DNA of 64,000 nucleotides from an uncultured Roseobacter sp. Lineage in GTDB: Bacteria; Pseudomonadota; Alphaproteobacteria; Rhodobacterales; Rhodobacteraceae. Below are positions 35,762 through 44,843 of the stretch, piece by piece. The translations under genes were made by a program, and so were the position numbers. A model generated the notes under the pieces. That model ran no database searches. It saw only the letters and a program-made list of their open reading frames with translations, and was not told the origin of the DNA. Position 1 is the stretch's first letter. The number at the start of each line of letters is the position of its first letter. The stretch spans positions 484,001 through 548,000 of the forward strand of contig NZ_CANLKW010000002.1 in the NCBI RefSeq assembly GCF_947491795.1, read 5' to 3'.

Positions 35762-36289
35762 GTGAAAACCCCTGGTATTGCCCTTGCCGCGCTGTTGTCT
35801 GCCGGATCCGCCTGTGCAGGGATCGGCACACATACCTTTGCCTCTATCGATGGGGGCACGCTGGACACCGCCGACTGGGCCGGACAGCCGGTGCTGGTGG
35901 TGAACACCGCCTCGCAATGCGGCTATACCGGCCAGTATGACGGTTTGCAGGCCCTTTATGATCGGTTCCGCGAGGAGGGTCTGGTGGTGATTGCAGTGCC
36001 GTCCGATGATTTCAGCCAGGAGCTGGACAGCGCCGAAGAGGTCAAAGAATTCTGCGAGCTGAATTTCGCCATTGATCTGCCGATGGCTGATATCACCCGC
36101 GTGCGGGGCCGCCAGGCGCATCCGTTTTACCGCGAGGTCCGCGAGGAGACCGGCTTTGTGCCGCGCTGGAATTTCAACAAGGTGCTGATCGGCCCTGATG
36201 GTGCGGTTGCGGGCACCTGGGGCGCGCCCGTCAGGCCACAGTCGCGCGAAATCACCGGTGCGATTGAGGCTTTGCTGGACGGCTCCTGA
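35762..36289 (+). CDS. Exported glutathione peroxidase family protein
   Basis: The 175-residue protein starts at GTG 35762 with GGAGGAGAG upstream and opens with a signal peptide ([19 protein letters not shown]), so it should act in the periplasm. The GPx fold follows: [25 protein letters not shown] holds the peroxidatic Cys (not selenocysteine), then IAVPSDDF, and [13 protein letters not shown] with the catalytic Trp/Asn. The classical FPxNQF is replaced by PSDDFSQE. It is divergent from msrA-msrB and followed by a methyltransferase gene 31 bases downstream. Electron donor unknown; thioredoxin-like proteins are more likely than glutathione. Confidence 0.9.
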   Translation: MKTPGIALAALLSAGSACAGIGTHTFASIDGGTLDTADWAGQPVLVVNTASQCGYTGQYDGLQALYDRFREEGLVVIAVPSDDFSQELDSAEEVKEFCELNFAIDLPMADITRVRGRQAHPFYREVREETGFVPRWNFNKVLIGPDGAVAGTWGAPVRPQSREITGAIEALLDGS

Positions 36290-36320
36290 CTGTCAGACTG
36301 CCGTCACACAGGAGAGCGTG

Positions 36321-36950
36321 ATGACAGCAGACGACCCCGATCTGGAAACCGCCTATGCGCTGGAGACGCCCGGCGACAACCTGGCGCTGTATGCGCGGTG
36401 GGCGGAAACCTATGACCAGAGCTTTGCGAGAGCGATGGAGTTCCTGATGCCCGGGCATGTGGCGCGCCTGTTCAGCGCGCAGGGAGGGCAGGGACCGGTG
36501 CTGGATGCCGGCGCGGGCACAGGGCTGGTGGCCGAAGCCATGCAGGCAGGCGGCGCGATTGAGATGGACGCGCTGGATCTGTCACAGGAGATGCTGGCGG
36601 TGGCCGCCTCCAAAAAGCTTTACCGGAACCATATCGTTGCCGATCTGACGCAAAAGCTGCCGCTGCCCGATGGCGAATACAACGGGGTCGTCAGTTCGGG
36701 CACATTTACCCACGGCCATGTGGGCCCCGAAGCGCTGGACGAGTTGATGCGGGTGGCGGCCCCGGGCGCGCTCTTTGTGCTGACGGTGAAAACGGAGCAT
36801 TTCGAGGCGCGGGGGTTTGCCGCAAAGTTCAAGAGTTTTGGAGACCGGATTGCCGGGTTTTCCACCGTCAGCCTGCCGATTTACGGGCCCGGTGCAGAGG
36901 GGGCGCATAAGGACGATGAGGGGTTGCTCGTGGTGTTCCGCAAAACGTAA
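36321..36950 (+). CDS. SAM-dependent methyltransferase
   Basis: The 209-residue protein starts at ATG 36321 after AGGAGAG. It has a class I methyltransferase core: LDAGAGTGLVAEAM (motif I, about residues 63-76), DALDLSQEML (acidic end of strand 2), NGVVSSGTFTHGHVGPEALDELMRVAAPGALFVLTV. The preceding region LYARWAETYDQSF is common in methyltransferases of the UbiE/Coq5-like class. Substrate not known. It follows the exported peroxidase gene and converges on the GlxA-family regulator with 3 bases between the ends. Confidence 0.88.
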   Translation: MTADDPDLETAYALETPGDNLALYARWAETYDQSFARAMEFLMPGHVARLFSAQGGQGPVLDAGAGTGLVAEAMQAGGAIEMDALDLSQEMLAVAASKKLYRNHIVADLTQKLPLPDGEYNGVVSSGTFTHGHVGPEALDELMRVAAPGALFVLTVKTEHFEARGFAAKFKSFGDRIAGFSTVSLPIYGPGAEGAHKDDEGLLVVFRKT

Positions 36951-36953
36951 CCT

Positions 36954-37937
36954 TCAGCCGTCGTCGCGCCACATCAGCGGGGCGCTGCCCCCTTCGAGGC
37001 CGGGGCTGATGCCATAGGCCGCCCGGTAGCTTTTTGAAAAATGCGACAGCGAGCGGAACCCGCAGGCCACACAGACATCCGTCACGGAAAAGTCCGTCTG
37101 GCGCAGCAGATCGCGCGCTTTTTCCAGCCGCAGCCGCAGGTAATAGCGTTTGGGAGAATTGCCCACGTAGCGGGCAAAGAGACGCTCCAGCTGGCGGGTG
37201 GAGAGCCCGACGAGTGTTGATATCTCCTCGGGCGTCATCGGGTCTTCGATGTTGTTTTCCATGATCTGCAGGGCCAGCGCCAGTTTGGCGTTGCGCACGC
37301 GGGTGCGGGGCTGGAGCGCCATCCGCTGGGCGTGATCCGGCAGCCGCGGATCGGTATAGACCATCTGATCAGCCACCCAGGTCGCCAGATCAGAGCCGTG
37401 ATCCCGGCGGATCCGGTCGAGCATCATGTCCATCGAGGCCGCACCGCCCGCACTGGTAAACACACGCCCGTCTACCGAAAAGATGCTGTCTTCCATGATG
37501 ACATCGGGAAGAACCTCGGTGAGGGCAGAGCGGTACTCCCAGTGGGTTGTCACCCGTTTACCCGCCACCAGTCCGGCCAGCGCCAGAACATAGGTGCCCG
37601 AAGACAGCGCGCCGAAATCCATGCCGCGCCGGACCTCGCGCCGCAGCCAGCTGAGCATCTTTTTTGTGGTGTGCCGGCCCACGTCCTCGCCTGCGCATAC
37701 AACGATGGTCTCGTCGCGGTTCAGTTCTGTCAGAGCGCCATCGACCCCCACAGACACCCCGTTATAGGCCAGCACCGGCGCACCCGTTTCCGACAGAACG
37801 CGCCAGCTGTAGAATGGACCGCCGGACGGATATCTGTTCGCCAGACTGAGTGCTTCGAGTGCACAGGAAAAGCCAAGCTGCGAAAACCCGGGGATCAGCA
37901 GGAAGGCATAGGGTCTGACTGGGGGCGCGTCTGTCAT
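36954..37937 (-). CDS. GlxA-family transcriptional regulator (DJ-1/AraC fusion)
   Basis: The 327-residue regulator has an N-terminal DJ-1/PfpI-like domain (about 10-190: YAFLLIPGFSQLGFSCALEAL, VVCAGEDVGRH, SGTYVLALAGLVAGKRVTTHW) without evident enzyme function, and a C-terminal AraC DNA-binding domain (about 220-320: MTPEEISTLVGLSTRQLERLFARYVGNSPKRYYLRLRLEKARDLL and CVACGFRSLSHFSKSYRAAYG). Relatives include GbdR and CdhR, which control betaine and carnitine catabolism in Pseudomonas. No target genes are adjacent, but a carnitine-type gene set lies 7 kb downstream. Confidence 0.93.
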   Translation of the reverse strand: MTDAPPVRPYAFLLIPGFSQLGFSCALEALSLANRYPSGGPFYSWRVLSETGAPVLAYNGVSVGVDGALTELNRDETIVVCAGEDVGRHTTKKMLSWLRREVRRGMDFGALSSGTYVLALAGLVAGKRVTTHWEYRSALTEVLPDVIMEDSIFSVDGRVFTSAGGAASMDMMLDRIRRDHGSDLATWVADQMVYTDPRLPDHAQRMALQPRTRVRNAKLALALQIMENNIEDPMTPEEISTLVGLSTRQLERLFARYVGNSPKRYYLRLRLEKARDLLRQTDFSVTDVCVACGFRSLSHFSKSYRAAYGISPGLEGGSAPLMWRDDG

Positions 37938-38000
37938 CGGGCCGGATCCGGAACTGGTTCGTGACAGGTTAGCGCCTTTGCCCGCTGCTCAAAACCGCGT

Positions 38001-38870
38001 TTACGACACCCGCTGTCGCGAAATCTGCACGGCCAGAATGCCCAGAGCAATGATTACTACCCCCAGCACGTCCCGCCCGCCCAGCGGTTCAGACAGCAGA
38101 ACGGCGGCAATGGCGACCCCGAAAAACGGGTTGAGAAAGTGGAAAGTGGCCGCGCGGGTCGCCCCGATGCGGTTCACCAGCCAGAACCAGACGAAGGTCG
38201 CTGCAAGGCCGGGCACCAGCGTGGTGTAGGCAAAGGCCGCAGCCAGCAGCCAGCTGGGATTGAGCCGCGGTGTCTCGAAGAGCAGGGTGGCCAGCCCGCA
38301 GGCGAGACAGCCAACCAGCATCTGCAGCCCCACGATCATCAGAAAGTTGCCCCCCGATGTCGCGCCGCGCACCGACAGGGTGGCAATGGTCAGGGCAACG
38401 ACGGCGATCCCGCACAGCACAAGCCCGGTGATATCAACCCCGCCGTCGATCCGTGCGCCCATGATCAGGCTGACGCCCGCCACACCGGCAACAAGCCCTG
38501 CAATGCCCAGCAGGCGCAGGCGTTCGCCCAGAAACATCCAGCCCGCCAGCGCCACCAGCAGCGGCATGGTCGAGGCAATAATGGCGGCGACAGAGGCCTG
38601 GATCGTCTGCATCGCCACGAAATTCAGGCCCAGATAGACTGCGTTCTGGAGGATGCCGAATACGATGGTCGCCCGCCACTGCGCGCGCGTCAGCCGCCAG
38701 GACTGTCCCAGTGCCAGCGCGCTTCCCACGCCCAGCAGACCCGAAATGGCATAGCGCAGGGTCAGCGCCGCCATCGGCGAGGCATCAGCCACAATGATCC
38801 GCGCCGAGGTGAAGGCCGAGGACCACATAACAGCAAAGGCCAGCCCCATGAGAATTGCGCGGATGTCCAT
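38001..38870 (-). CDS. EamA/DMT-family transporter
   Basis: The 289-residue protein has ten hydrophobic helices in two repeats of the EamA domain. The first repeat starts ILMGLAFAVMWSSAFTSARIIV; the second carries FVWFWLVNRIGATRAATFHFLNPFFGVAIAAVLLSEPLG, a typical signature. Members export amino acids, metabolites or drugs; substrate unknown. It diverges from a LysE-type exporter gene (129-base gap). A second EamA protein is encoded at 58.4 kb. Confidence 0.9.
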   Translation of the reverse strand: MDIRAILMGLAFAVMWSSAFTSARIIVADASPMAALTLRYAISGLLGVGSALALGQSWRLTRAQWRATIVFGILQNAVYLGLNFVAMQTIQASVAAIIASTMPLLVALAGWMFLGERLRLLGIAGLVAGVAGVSLIMGARIDGGVDITGLVLCGIAVVALTIATLSVRGATSGGNFLMIVGLQMLVGCLACGLATLLFETPRLNPSWLLAAAFAYTTLVPGLAATFVWFWLVNRIGATRAATFHFLNPFFGVAIAAVLLSEPLGGRDVLGVVIIALGILAVQISRQRVS

Positions 38871-38999
38871 ATGCCTGTTGTCTTGCCCTGCGGTTGTCTG
38901 CCGCGACCATCGGGGAAATCGCGCAGGGCTGCAAGGTGCGCTGGCTGCTTGACATCGGTGCCGGACGGGCGTTCATCCGGGAACAAGACGGAGAAACCC

Positions 39000-39626
39000 A
39001 TGATCCCAGCTGATGTTCTGTTTGTATTTATTGCGGCCTCGACGGCTCTGGCCCTGGCGCCGGGGCCGGACAATATATTTGTGCTGACACAGGCGGCCCT
39101 GGGCGGCCGCTTTGCGGGGCTGATGGTCACCCTGGGGCTGGTCACCGGGGTTCTGGTTCATACGGTTCTTGTTGCGCTTGGGGTTGCGGTGATTTTCCAG
39201 ACCTCGCAGGCAGCGTTTACGCTGCTCAAACTTGCCGGTGCGGGGTATCTTCTGTGGCTGGCATGGAAGTCCCTGCGGGCAGGTGCCGCGGATTTACAGG
39301 ACGGCTCACCGGCACAGTTGCCGGCGGGGCGGCTTTACGCCCGTGGGGTGATCATGAACCTGACCAATCCCAAGGTGGCAATTTTTTTCCTCGCCTTTCT
39401 TCCGCAGTTTGCAGACCCCGGGCGCGGCCCGGTCACGGCGCAGATCTTTGTCTTTGGCGCGGTCTTTGGCCTCTGCGCACTGGTCATCTTTGGGGCGGTG
39501 GCCTGGACGGCGGGCTTTCTGGGCGGATGGCTGCGGTCCAGCCCGCGTGCGCAGATTGTGCTGAACAGGGTGGCGGGCGCGGTGTTTGCGGGCCTGGCAC
39601 TGCGTCTGCTGATGGCGGAGCGGTAG
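39000..39626 (+). CDS. LysE/RhtB-family amino acid exporter
   Basis: The 208-residue protein, from ATG 39000 (MIPADVLFVFIAAST), has six hydrophobic segments and the LysE signature LALAPGPDNIFVLTQAALGG near the N-terminus, plus FLLNLTNPK-type sequence (VIMNLTNPKVAIFFLAFLPQF). The family exports amino acids such as lysine, homoserine or threonine. Substrate is not determinable. The longer open frame starting at 38139 lies antisense to the EamA gene and is rejected. Followed by the HU gene in convergent orientation. Confidence 0.9.
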   Translation: MIPADVLFVFIAASTALALAPGPDNIFVLTQAALGGRFAGLMVTLGLVTGVLVHTVLVALGVAVIFQTSQAAFTLLKLAGAGYLLWLAWKSLRAGAADLQDGSPAQLPAGRLYARGVIMNLTNPKVAIFFLAFLPQFADPGRGPVTAQIFVFGAVFGLCALVIFGAVAWTAGFLGGWLRSSPRAQIVLNRVAGAVFAGLALRLLMAER

Positions 39627-39748
39627 GTCGCGCGGACCTGTTGTATGGCTGTTCCCGTCCCTGAAAGTGTGACTGCGGATTGAGCGCGCATCGGATTACC
39701 GCGCGCTGGCCCGGGACCTGAGAAATGCACCCGGTGGCCCGGACCCAC

Positions 39749-39777
39749 AAAAAAGGGCCGCCCGCGGGCGACCCTTT
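39749..39777 (-). terminator. Rho-independent terminator of the HU gene
   Basis: On the minus strand, AAAGGGTCGCCCG/CGGGCGGCCCTTT forms a 13-base stem with one mismatch, running directly into TTTTTTG. It lies 21 bases after the HU stop codon. This is the clearest intrinsic terminator in the window. Confidence 0.85.
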
Positions 39778-39798
39778 GGAACCTGTAAGGCGCGAGCC

Positions 39799-40089
39799 TC
39801 AGCCGTTCACGCTGTCTTTCAGCGCTTTGGCAATGGTCATCTTGACCACCTTGTCGGCTTCTTTCTTGAACTGCTCACCTGTGGCAGGGTTGCGGACCAT
39901 ACGCTCGGGGCGTTCGCGGCAGTAGATTTTGCCAACGCCGGGCAGGGTCACGGCACCGCCGCCGGACACTTCACGGGTGATCAGGTTGCAGACAGAATCA
40001 AGTGCTGCGCCTGCGGATTTCTTGTCTGTGCCCATTTCCTCGGCCAGTGCGGCGACGAGTTGGGTTTTCGTCATTGGTTTCGTAGCCAT
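39799..40089 (-). CDS. HU-family DNA-binding protein
   Basis: The 96-residue basic protein has the HU/IHF fold: TKTQLVAALAEEMGTDKKSAGAALDSVCNLI (helical dimerisation part), VTLPGVGKIYCRERPERMVRNPATGEQF (arm with the R-N-P-A-T-G signature) and a C-terminal helix KKEADKVVKMTIAKALKD. It bends and compacts DNA. The Cys in the arm region is unusual but not unique. It has its own terminator and is probably monocistronic. Confidence 0.96.
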   Translation of the reverse strand: MATKPMTKTQLVAALAEEMGTDKKSAGAALDSVCNLITREVSGGGAVTLPGVGKIYCRERPERMVRNPATGEQFKKEADKVVKMTIAKALKDSVNG

Positions 40090-40229
40090 TTTGTTTTTCT
40101 CCTTCGCTGCCCGAACAGTTGGGCCTCATGCGGGAAACCTAGCCGCATGTTGTGTGCGAACACAACGATTAGTAGAGAAAATTAACGAAAAACATCATGA
40201 TTTTCGCCGTTTTCCGGGGAAATCCGGTG

Positions 40230-41693
40230 TCAGAGGAAGGCTGTTTCCTCAAACGAGCGCAATTTCCGGCTGTGGATACGCTCCAGCGGCATGGTGCGCA
40301 ACCTTTCCATGGCCCGGATTCCGATCATCAGATGGCGCGCAACCTGTGTTTTATAGAAGTCTGAAGCCATTCCCGGCAGCTTCAGTTCACCGTGCAAAGG
40401 CTTGTCCGAGACACAGAGCAGCGTGCCGTATGGCACCCGGAACCGGTAGCCGTTGGCGGCGATGGTCGCACTTTCCATATCGAGCGCCACGGCGCGCGAC
40501 TGGCTGAGGCGCTGCACCGGACCTGACTGATCGCGCAACTCCCAGTTGCGGTTGTCGATTGTGGCCACGGTGCCGGTGCGCATGATGCGTTTCAGCTCAT
40601 ACCCTTCGAGGGCGGTTACCTGGGCCACCGCCTGTTCCAGGGCGATCTGGATTTCGGCCAGCGCGGGGATCGGCACCCAGACCGGCAGATCGTCATCCAG
40701 CACGTGATCCTCGCGCAGGTAGGCATGCGCCAGGACAAAATCCCCCAGCGCCTGGCTGTTGCGCAGCCCGGCACAGTGCCCGACCATCAGCCAGGCATGG
40801 GGACGCAGCACGGCAATGTGGTCCGTGGCGGTTTTGGCATTCGACGGGCCCACACCGATGTTGACGAGCGTGATGCCGGAACCATCCGCGCGTTTCAGGT
40901 GATAGGTGGGCATCTGCGGCACCTTGTCGGCGGCTGCCAGTGTTTCGTCCCCACTGGTGATGATGGCATTGCCGGTCGAGACAAAGGCCGTATAGCCGGA
41001 GGCGGGATCATCCAGCTGCGTACGGGCATAGGCCTCAAACTCCGAGACATAGAACTGGTAGTTCGTGAACAGTATGTGATTCTGGAAATGATCCGCATCC
41101 GTCGCCGTATAGTGTGACAGCCGTGCCAGCGAATAATCCACCCGCTGCGCCGTAAAGGGGGCGAGCGGGCTGATGCCGTCGGCGGATTGGTATGTGCCGT
41201 TCACAATGTCATCATTGGTTGTCGCAAGATCGGGCACGTCAAAGATATCGCGCAGAGTGAAATCTGCGGCACCTTCCTGGGGCACCGTAATGGACGGGTC
41301 ACTGGCCACGGCGAAATGCACCGGGATCGGTGTGTGGGAGGGGCCGATGATCACCGGCTGTCCGTGATTACAGATCAGAAGGTCAATCTGCTGGGTCAGG
41401 TAGGCCCGGAAGAGATCCGGGCGGGTGATCGTTGCTGCATAGCTGCCGGGGGTCGAGACATGGCCAAAGCTCAGGCGGGTGTCCACCTGAGCATAGCTGG
41501 AAGTGCTGAAGGCAACCTGGGGGTAATAGGCGCGCACACGGGTTTCAGGCGCCCCCTTTTCCATGGCGCTGACAAAATGGCTGCAAAGGAATTCTGTGGC
41601 CTGGGTGTATAACTCCTCCAGCCGGGCCACAGCGGCCTTTGCGTCGAGGAATTCTTCGGCAGCCGGTGCTGCCGGGGTGAGGAGTTCTGTCAT
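40230..41693 (-). CDS. amn: AMP nucleosidase Amn
   Basis: Amn splits AMP into adenine and ribose 5-phosphate. The 487-residue protein has an N-terminal regulatory domain (about 1-180: RVRAYYPQVAFSTSSYAQVDTRLSFGHV) and a C-terminal nucleosidase domain with VNIGVGPSNAKTATDHIAVLRPHAWLMVGHCAGLRNSQALGDFVLAHAYLREDHVLD and ALDMESATIAANGYRFRVPYGTLLCVSDKPLHGE. The start overlaps the adenine deaminase stop (ATGA), so adenine made here can pass to deamination by its operon partner. Confidence 0.96.
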   Translation of the reverse strand: MTELLTPAAPAAEEFLDAKAAVARLEELYTQATEFLCSHFVSAMEKGAPETRVRAYYPQVAFSTSSYAQVDTRLSFGHVSTPGSYAATITRPDLFRAYLTQQIDLLICNHGQPVIIGPSHTPIPVHFAVASDPSITVPQEGAADFTLRDIFDVPDLATTNDDIVNGTYQSADGISPLAPFTAQRVDYSLARLSHYTATDADHFQNHILFTNYQFYVSEFEAYARTQLDDPASGYTAFVSTGNAIITSGDETLAAADKVPQMPTYHLKRADGSGITLVNIGVGPSNAKTATDHIAVLRPHAWLMVGHCAGLRNSQALGDFVLAHAYLREDHVLDDDLPVWVPIPALAEIQIALEQAVAQVTALEGYELKRIMRTGTVATIDNRNWELRDQSGPVQRLSQSRAVALDMESATIAANGYRFRVPYGTLLCVSDKPLHGELKLPGMASDFYKTQVARHLMIGIRAMERLRTMPLERIHSRKLRSFEETAFL

Positions 41694-43492
41694 GATACGG
41701 GCTCTGTTACTGGAATAAATTCAAAGGTGCGCACATCGACCAGTCCAAGGTCAGAAATGCGCAGTTCAGGAATGACCACGAGGGCCAGCAGCGAGTGCTG
41801 CATGTAGGCGTTGTTCAGGGTGCAGCCACAATCGCGCATGGCCTGCATCATGGCCTCGGCCTTTTCGGCAACCTCGGCCGCGGGGCTGTCAGACATCAGA
41901 CCGGCGATGGGCAGGTCAACCAGGGCCAGTTCCGCGCCGTCTTTGAAAATGACGATACCGCCACCGACCTCGCCCAGCCGGTTTGCCGCCAGTGCCATAT
42001 TATCCGCGTCTGTGCCGACGACGATCATATGGTGGCTGTCATGGGCCACAGTCGAAGCCATCGCCATGGGCCCCTCGTAGCCGAAGCCCGAGACGAAAGC
42101 GTTGGTGACCTGTCCGGTGGCGCGGTGACGCTCGACCAGCGCGATCTGGCAGACCTCGCCCGTGGCCTGGACGCGCCCCTCTGTCACCGGCAGCTCAAAT
42201 TTCAGTGCGCGGGTCGGGGCCTGGTTTTCCACCACGCCGATCACATTGGCGGTGACGGCATTGGCACCGGGGGCTGCCGGAATGGCGAAGTCATCGGCGG
42301 CCAGCTTTTTGCCCATCCGTACCGTCTGGCGCGCATGTGCGGGCCAGTCGTAATGCGGGCAGTCCACCAGACATTCCCCGTTTTCCGCGACGACCTGACC
42401 CCGTGCCATCACCAGGTCAATGGGCAGGGATTTCAGATCAGAGGTCAGGATCACATCAGCCCGGCGCCCCGGCGTCAGCGAGCCGACTTCCCGCTCCAGT
42501 CCGAAATGGGTGGCGGTGTTGATCGTCGCCATCTGCAGCGCCACCAGCGGATCGCACCCGCAGTCGATGGCGTGCCGCAGGACACGGTTCATATGGCCGT
42601 CGTTCACCAGCGTACCGGAATGGCAGTCATCTGTGCACAGGATCATGTTCCGGGGGTCCAGCCCTTTTTCAGTGATCGCTGTGATCTGGCTCTCCACGTC
42701 ATACCAGGCAGAGCCCAGCCGGATCATGGACCGCATGCCCTGGCGCATCCGGGCGACGGCATCCGCCTCGCAGGTGCCTTCGTGATCATCCGCCGGCCCC
42801 CCCGCCACATAGCCCGCAAAGGCAGGGCCAAGATCCGGCGAGGCATAGTGCCCGCCAACTGTTTTGCCCGCGTTCCGGGTGGCGGCCATTTCTGCCAGCA
42901 TTTTCGGGTCCGCGTTCGAGACGCCCGGAAAATTCATCATCTCGCCCAGCCCGATGATGCCTGGCCATGTCATCGCCTCGGCGACATCTTCGGGCGTGAT
43001 CTCATAGCCGGTGGTTTCCATACCCGGAGCCGAGGGCGCGCAGGAGGGCATTTGCGTAAAGATATTGACCGGCTGCAGAAGGGCTTCGTCATGCATCATG
43101 CGCACGCCTTCAAGGCCCAGCACATTCGCGATCTCATGCGGATCGGTGAACATGCTGGTGGTGCCATGCGGGATGACGGCGCGTGCAAACTCCGCAGGGG
43201 TCAGCATACCGCTTTCGATGTGCATATGCCCGTCGCAGAGCCCGGGGATCATATAGCGGCCAAGGGCCTCGATGATCCTTGTCTGCGGGCCGGTGCAGTA
43301 CCCGGCATCCGGCACGACACAGGCAATACGGCCTGCAGCGATGGCAATATCGTGGTTTTCGAGAATTTCGCGCGTGTGGACATTGACCCAGACGCCCCCT
43401 TTGATGATCGTGTCAGCCGGGGTTCTGCCTGTTGCAACGTCGATGAGTTGGGATGCGCTGTCGGGCCAGGAAGGAAAAGTAACATGCGTCAT
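41690..43492 (-). CDS. ade: Adenine deaminase Ade
   Basis: Ade converts adenine to hypoxanthine. I take ATG 43492 (MTHVTFPSWPD), giving 600 residues; a TTG at 43519 would add nine residues and neither has a strong RBS. The amidohydrolase motifs are IPGLCDGHMHIESGML, TSMFTDPHEIANVLG, NMILCTDDCHSGTLVNDGHMNRVLRHAIDCG and MATINTATHFGLEREVGSLTPGRRADVIL, and the C-terminal VAHDSHHMIVVGTDADNMALAANRL typical for this family. Coupled with amn, it forms an AMP to hypoxanthine salvage route. Confidence 0.95.
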   Translation of the reverse strand: MTHVTFPSWPDSASQLIDVATGRTPADTIIKGGVWVNVHTREILENHDIAIAAGRIACVVPDAGYCTGPQTRIIEALGRYMIPGLCDGHMHIESGMLTPAEFARAVIPHGTTSMFTDPHEIANVLGLEGVRMMHDEALLQPVNIFTQMPSCAPSAPGMETTGYEITPEDVAEAMTWPGIIGLGEMMNFPGVSNADPKMLAEMAATRNAGKTVGGHYASPDLGPAFAGYVAGGPADDHEGTCEADAVARMRQGMRSMIRLGSAWYDVESQITAITEKGLDPRNMILCTDDCHSGTLVNDGHMNRVLRHAIDCGCDPLVALQMATINTATHFGLEREVGSLTPGRRADVILTSDLKSLPIDLVMARGQVVAENGECLVDCPHYDWPAHARQTVRMGKKLAADDFAIPAAPGANAVTANVIGVVENQAPTRALKFELPVTEGRVQATGEVCQIALVERHRATGQVTNAFVSGFGYEGPMAMASTVAHDSHHMIVVGTDADNMALAANRLGEVGGGIVIFKDGAELALVDLPIAGLMSDSPAAEVAEKAEAMMQAMRDCGCTLNNAYMQHSLLALVVIPELRISDLGLVDVRTFEFIPVTEPVS

Positions 43493-43543
43493 GGCCCTGA
43501 TTGCCACGGGTTCTGACAATGTTCAAGCGGGAGCACATGCGCA

Positions 43544-43963
43544 ATGGACTATGAAACGGTTTCAGCAGAGGATTTCGGCAAGTCTCTGCGCGGTATCGGG
43601 CTGAACCTTCTGGTGCGCGACGTGCGGGCCACCAGTGCTTTTCTGGAAGCGGTCTTTGACGTGGGTGTTCACCGGCTGAGCGATGATTTTGCGATCATCA
43701 CGATCGGCGCTGATGTGTTTCAGCTCCACAGTGATGGCACATATGCAGCCAATCCCCTGCTGAGCATTCTGCCCGAGAATCCACCGCGTGGGGCGGGTGT
43801 CGAAATCAGGCTCTATGACGCGGATCCGGACAGAGCCGCAGGCCGGGCAGAGGCCCTGGGGTTCATGGTGCTGCAAAGGCCGACGGACAAGCCGCACGGG
43901 CTGCGCGAATGCTATATCCTGTGCAACGACGGTTACGCCTGGGTGCCCAGCCGGCCCCTGTAA
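43544..43963 (+). CDS. VOC-family (glyoxalase/bleomycin resistance-like) protein
   Basis: The 139-residue protein has one VOC domain made of two beta-alpha-beta-beta-beta modules: GIGLNLLVRDVRATSAFLEAVFDVGVHRLSDDFAIITIGADVFQLH and the second GVEIRLYDADPDRAAGRAEALGFMV with GLRECYILCNDGYAWVPS. Metal-binding residues are not fully evident. Function unknown. It is divergent from ade, and its last 31 bases overlap the end of the opposite-strand LysR gene. Confidence 0.83.
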   Translation: MDYETVSAEDFGKSLRGIGLNLLVRDVRATSAFLEAVFDVGVHRLSDDFAIITIGADVFQLHSDGTYAANPLLSILPENPPRGAGVEIRLYDADPDRAAGRAEALGFMVLQRPTDKPHGLRECYILCNDGYAWVPSRPL

Positions 43964-44823
43964 AACGCGGTTACCTCGGCCCGCAGCCAGTCGGTGAAAA
44001 CCCGGGCTGCGGGCATGTCCTGCGCGCGGGGGCTCTGGATCAGAAAATAGGCCTCCTGCATCACCGAACGGTGGGCAAAGGGTGCAACCAGATGGCCCTG
44101 GCCGATCAGCCCGCGCGCAATTGCGTCATGCGCCAGGGCCAGGCCCCCGCCGCTCATCGCTACGGACAGCGCAACGGAATAGGTGGTTGCATAGGTCACC
44201 GGCGGGTCGGGCCAGGGCAGGCCCTGCTCTTCGGCCCAGACGGTCCAGGTGCCCATCATGTTCGAACAGTCATATAGCGGATGCCGGGCGAGATCTGCGA
44301 GGGTGACCGCATATCCAGGCGCGCAGACCGGGAAATAGTGATCCGTCGCCAGCAGTTCGGCATAGACGCGGTCTGACGGGCGCAGGGAATATCTGATCTC
44401 CACATCCGCGCCCTCGACACTGTCGCGCGGCTCCCAGAGTTCTGTGGTGATGTTCAGCTGCACGTCGGGGTGCAACTGGCGAAAGGCAGACAGGCGCGGG
44501 GCCAGCCAGTGGATCGCGAATGTCAGATTGCACTGGATGTTCAGGACATCGTTTTCGTTGCGCGTCAGGGCGCGGGTACCATGCGCCAGGGTGCGGAAGG
44601 CATCGCGCACAACAGGCAGATAACTGAGCCCGGTCTGTGTCAGTTCCAGCGCCCTGACCCGCCGGTGAAAGAGCGGCCGTCCCAGAAACGCCTCGAGCGA
44701 TTTGATCTGCTGGCTGACCGCGCTTTGCGTCATGTTCAGGTCCCGCGCCGCGCCCGTAAAGCTCAGGTTGCGGGCCGAGGCCTCAAAGGCGCGCAGCCAG
44801 TTCAGAGGGGGCAGGTCGGACAT
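43933..44823 (-). CDS. LysR-type transcriptional regulator (GcvA-like)
   Basis: The 296-residue regulator has the LysR winged helix (PPLNWLRAFEASARNLSFTGAARDLNMTQSAVSQQIKSLEAFLGRPLF, residues 5-52) and a periplasmic-binding-like effector domain (about 90-290). The N-terminal sequence and the CSNMMGTWTVWAEEQGLP region resemble GcvA-type regulators. It diverges from the adducin-like gene that starts the catabolic run at 44930, so it is the likely local regulator of that run; a palindromic LysR-type site overlaps its 5' end. Confidence 0.93.
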   Translation of the reverse strand: MSDLPPLNWLRAFEASARNLSFTGAARDLNMTQSAVSQQIKSLEAFLGRPLFHRRVRALELTQTGLSYLPVVRDAFRTLAHGTRALTRNENDVLNIQCNLTFAIHWLAPRLSAFRQLHPDVQLNITTELWEPRDSVEGADVEIRYSLRPSDRVYAELLATDHYFPVCAPGYAVTLADLARHPLYDCSNMMGTWTVWAEEQGLPWPDPPVTYATTYSVALSVAMSGGGLALAHDAIARGLIGQGHLVAPFAHRSVMQEAYFLIQSPRAQDMPAARVFTDWLRAEVTAFYRGRLGTQA

Positions 44824-44827
44824 TCAT

Positions 44828-44843
44828 AACTCATACATAAGTT
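44828..44843. promoter_or_regulatory. Candidate LysR binding site
   Basis: AACTCAT-AC-ATAAGTT is an imperfect inverted repeat with AACT/AGTT ends, a size and symmetry typical of LysR recognition sites (T-N11-A core). It lies 5-20 bases upstream of the LysR start and about 87 bases from the start of the divergent adducin-like gene, where autoregulation plus activation of the divergent operon is usual. Inferred. Confidence 0.4.

Noticed and set aside
41795..43516. 573-codon open frame opposite ade
   Set aside because: Shadow of ade; no family motif and His/Arg-rich composition.
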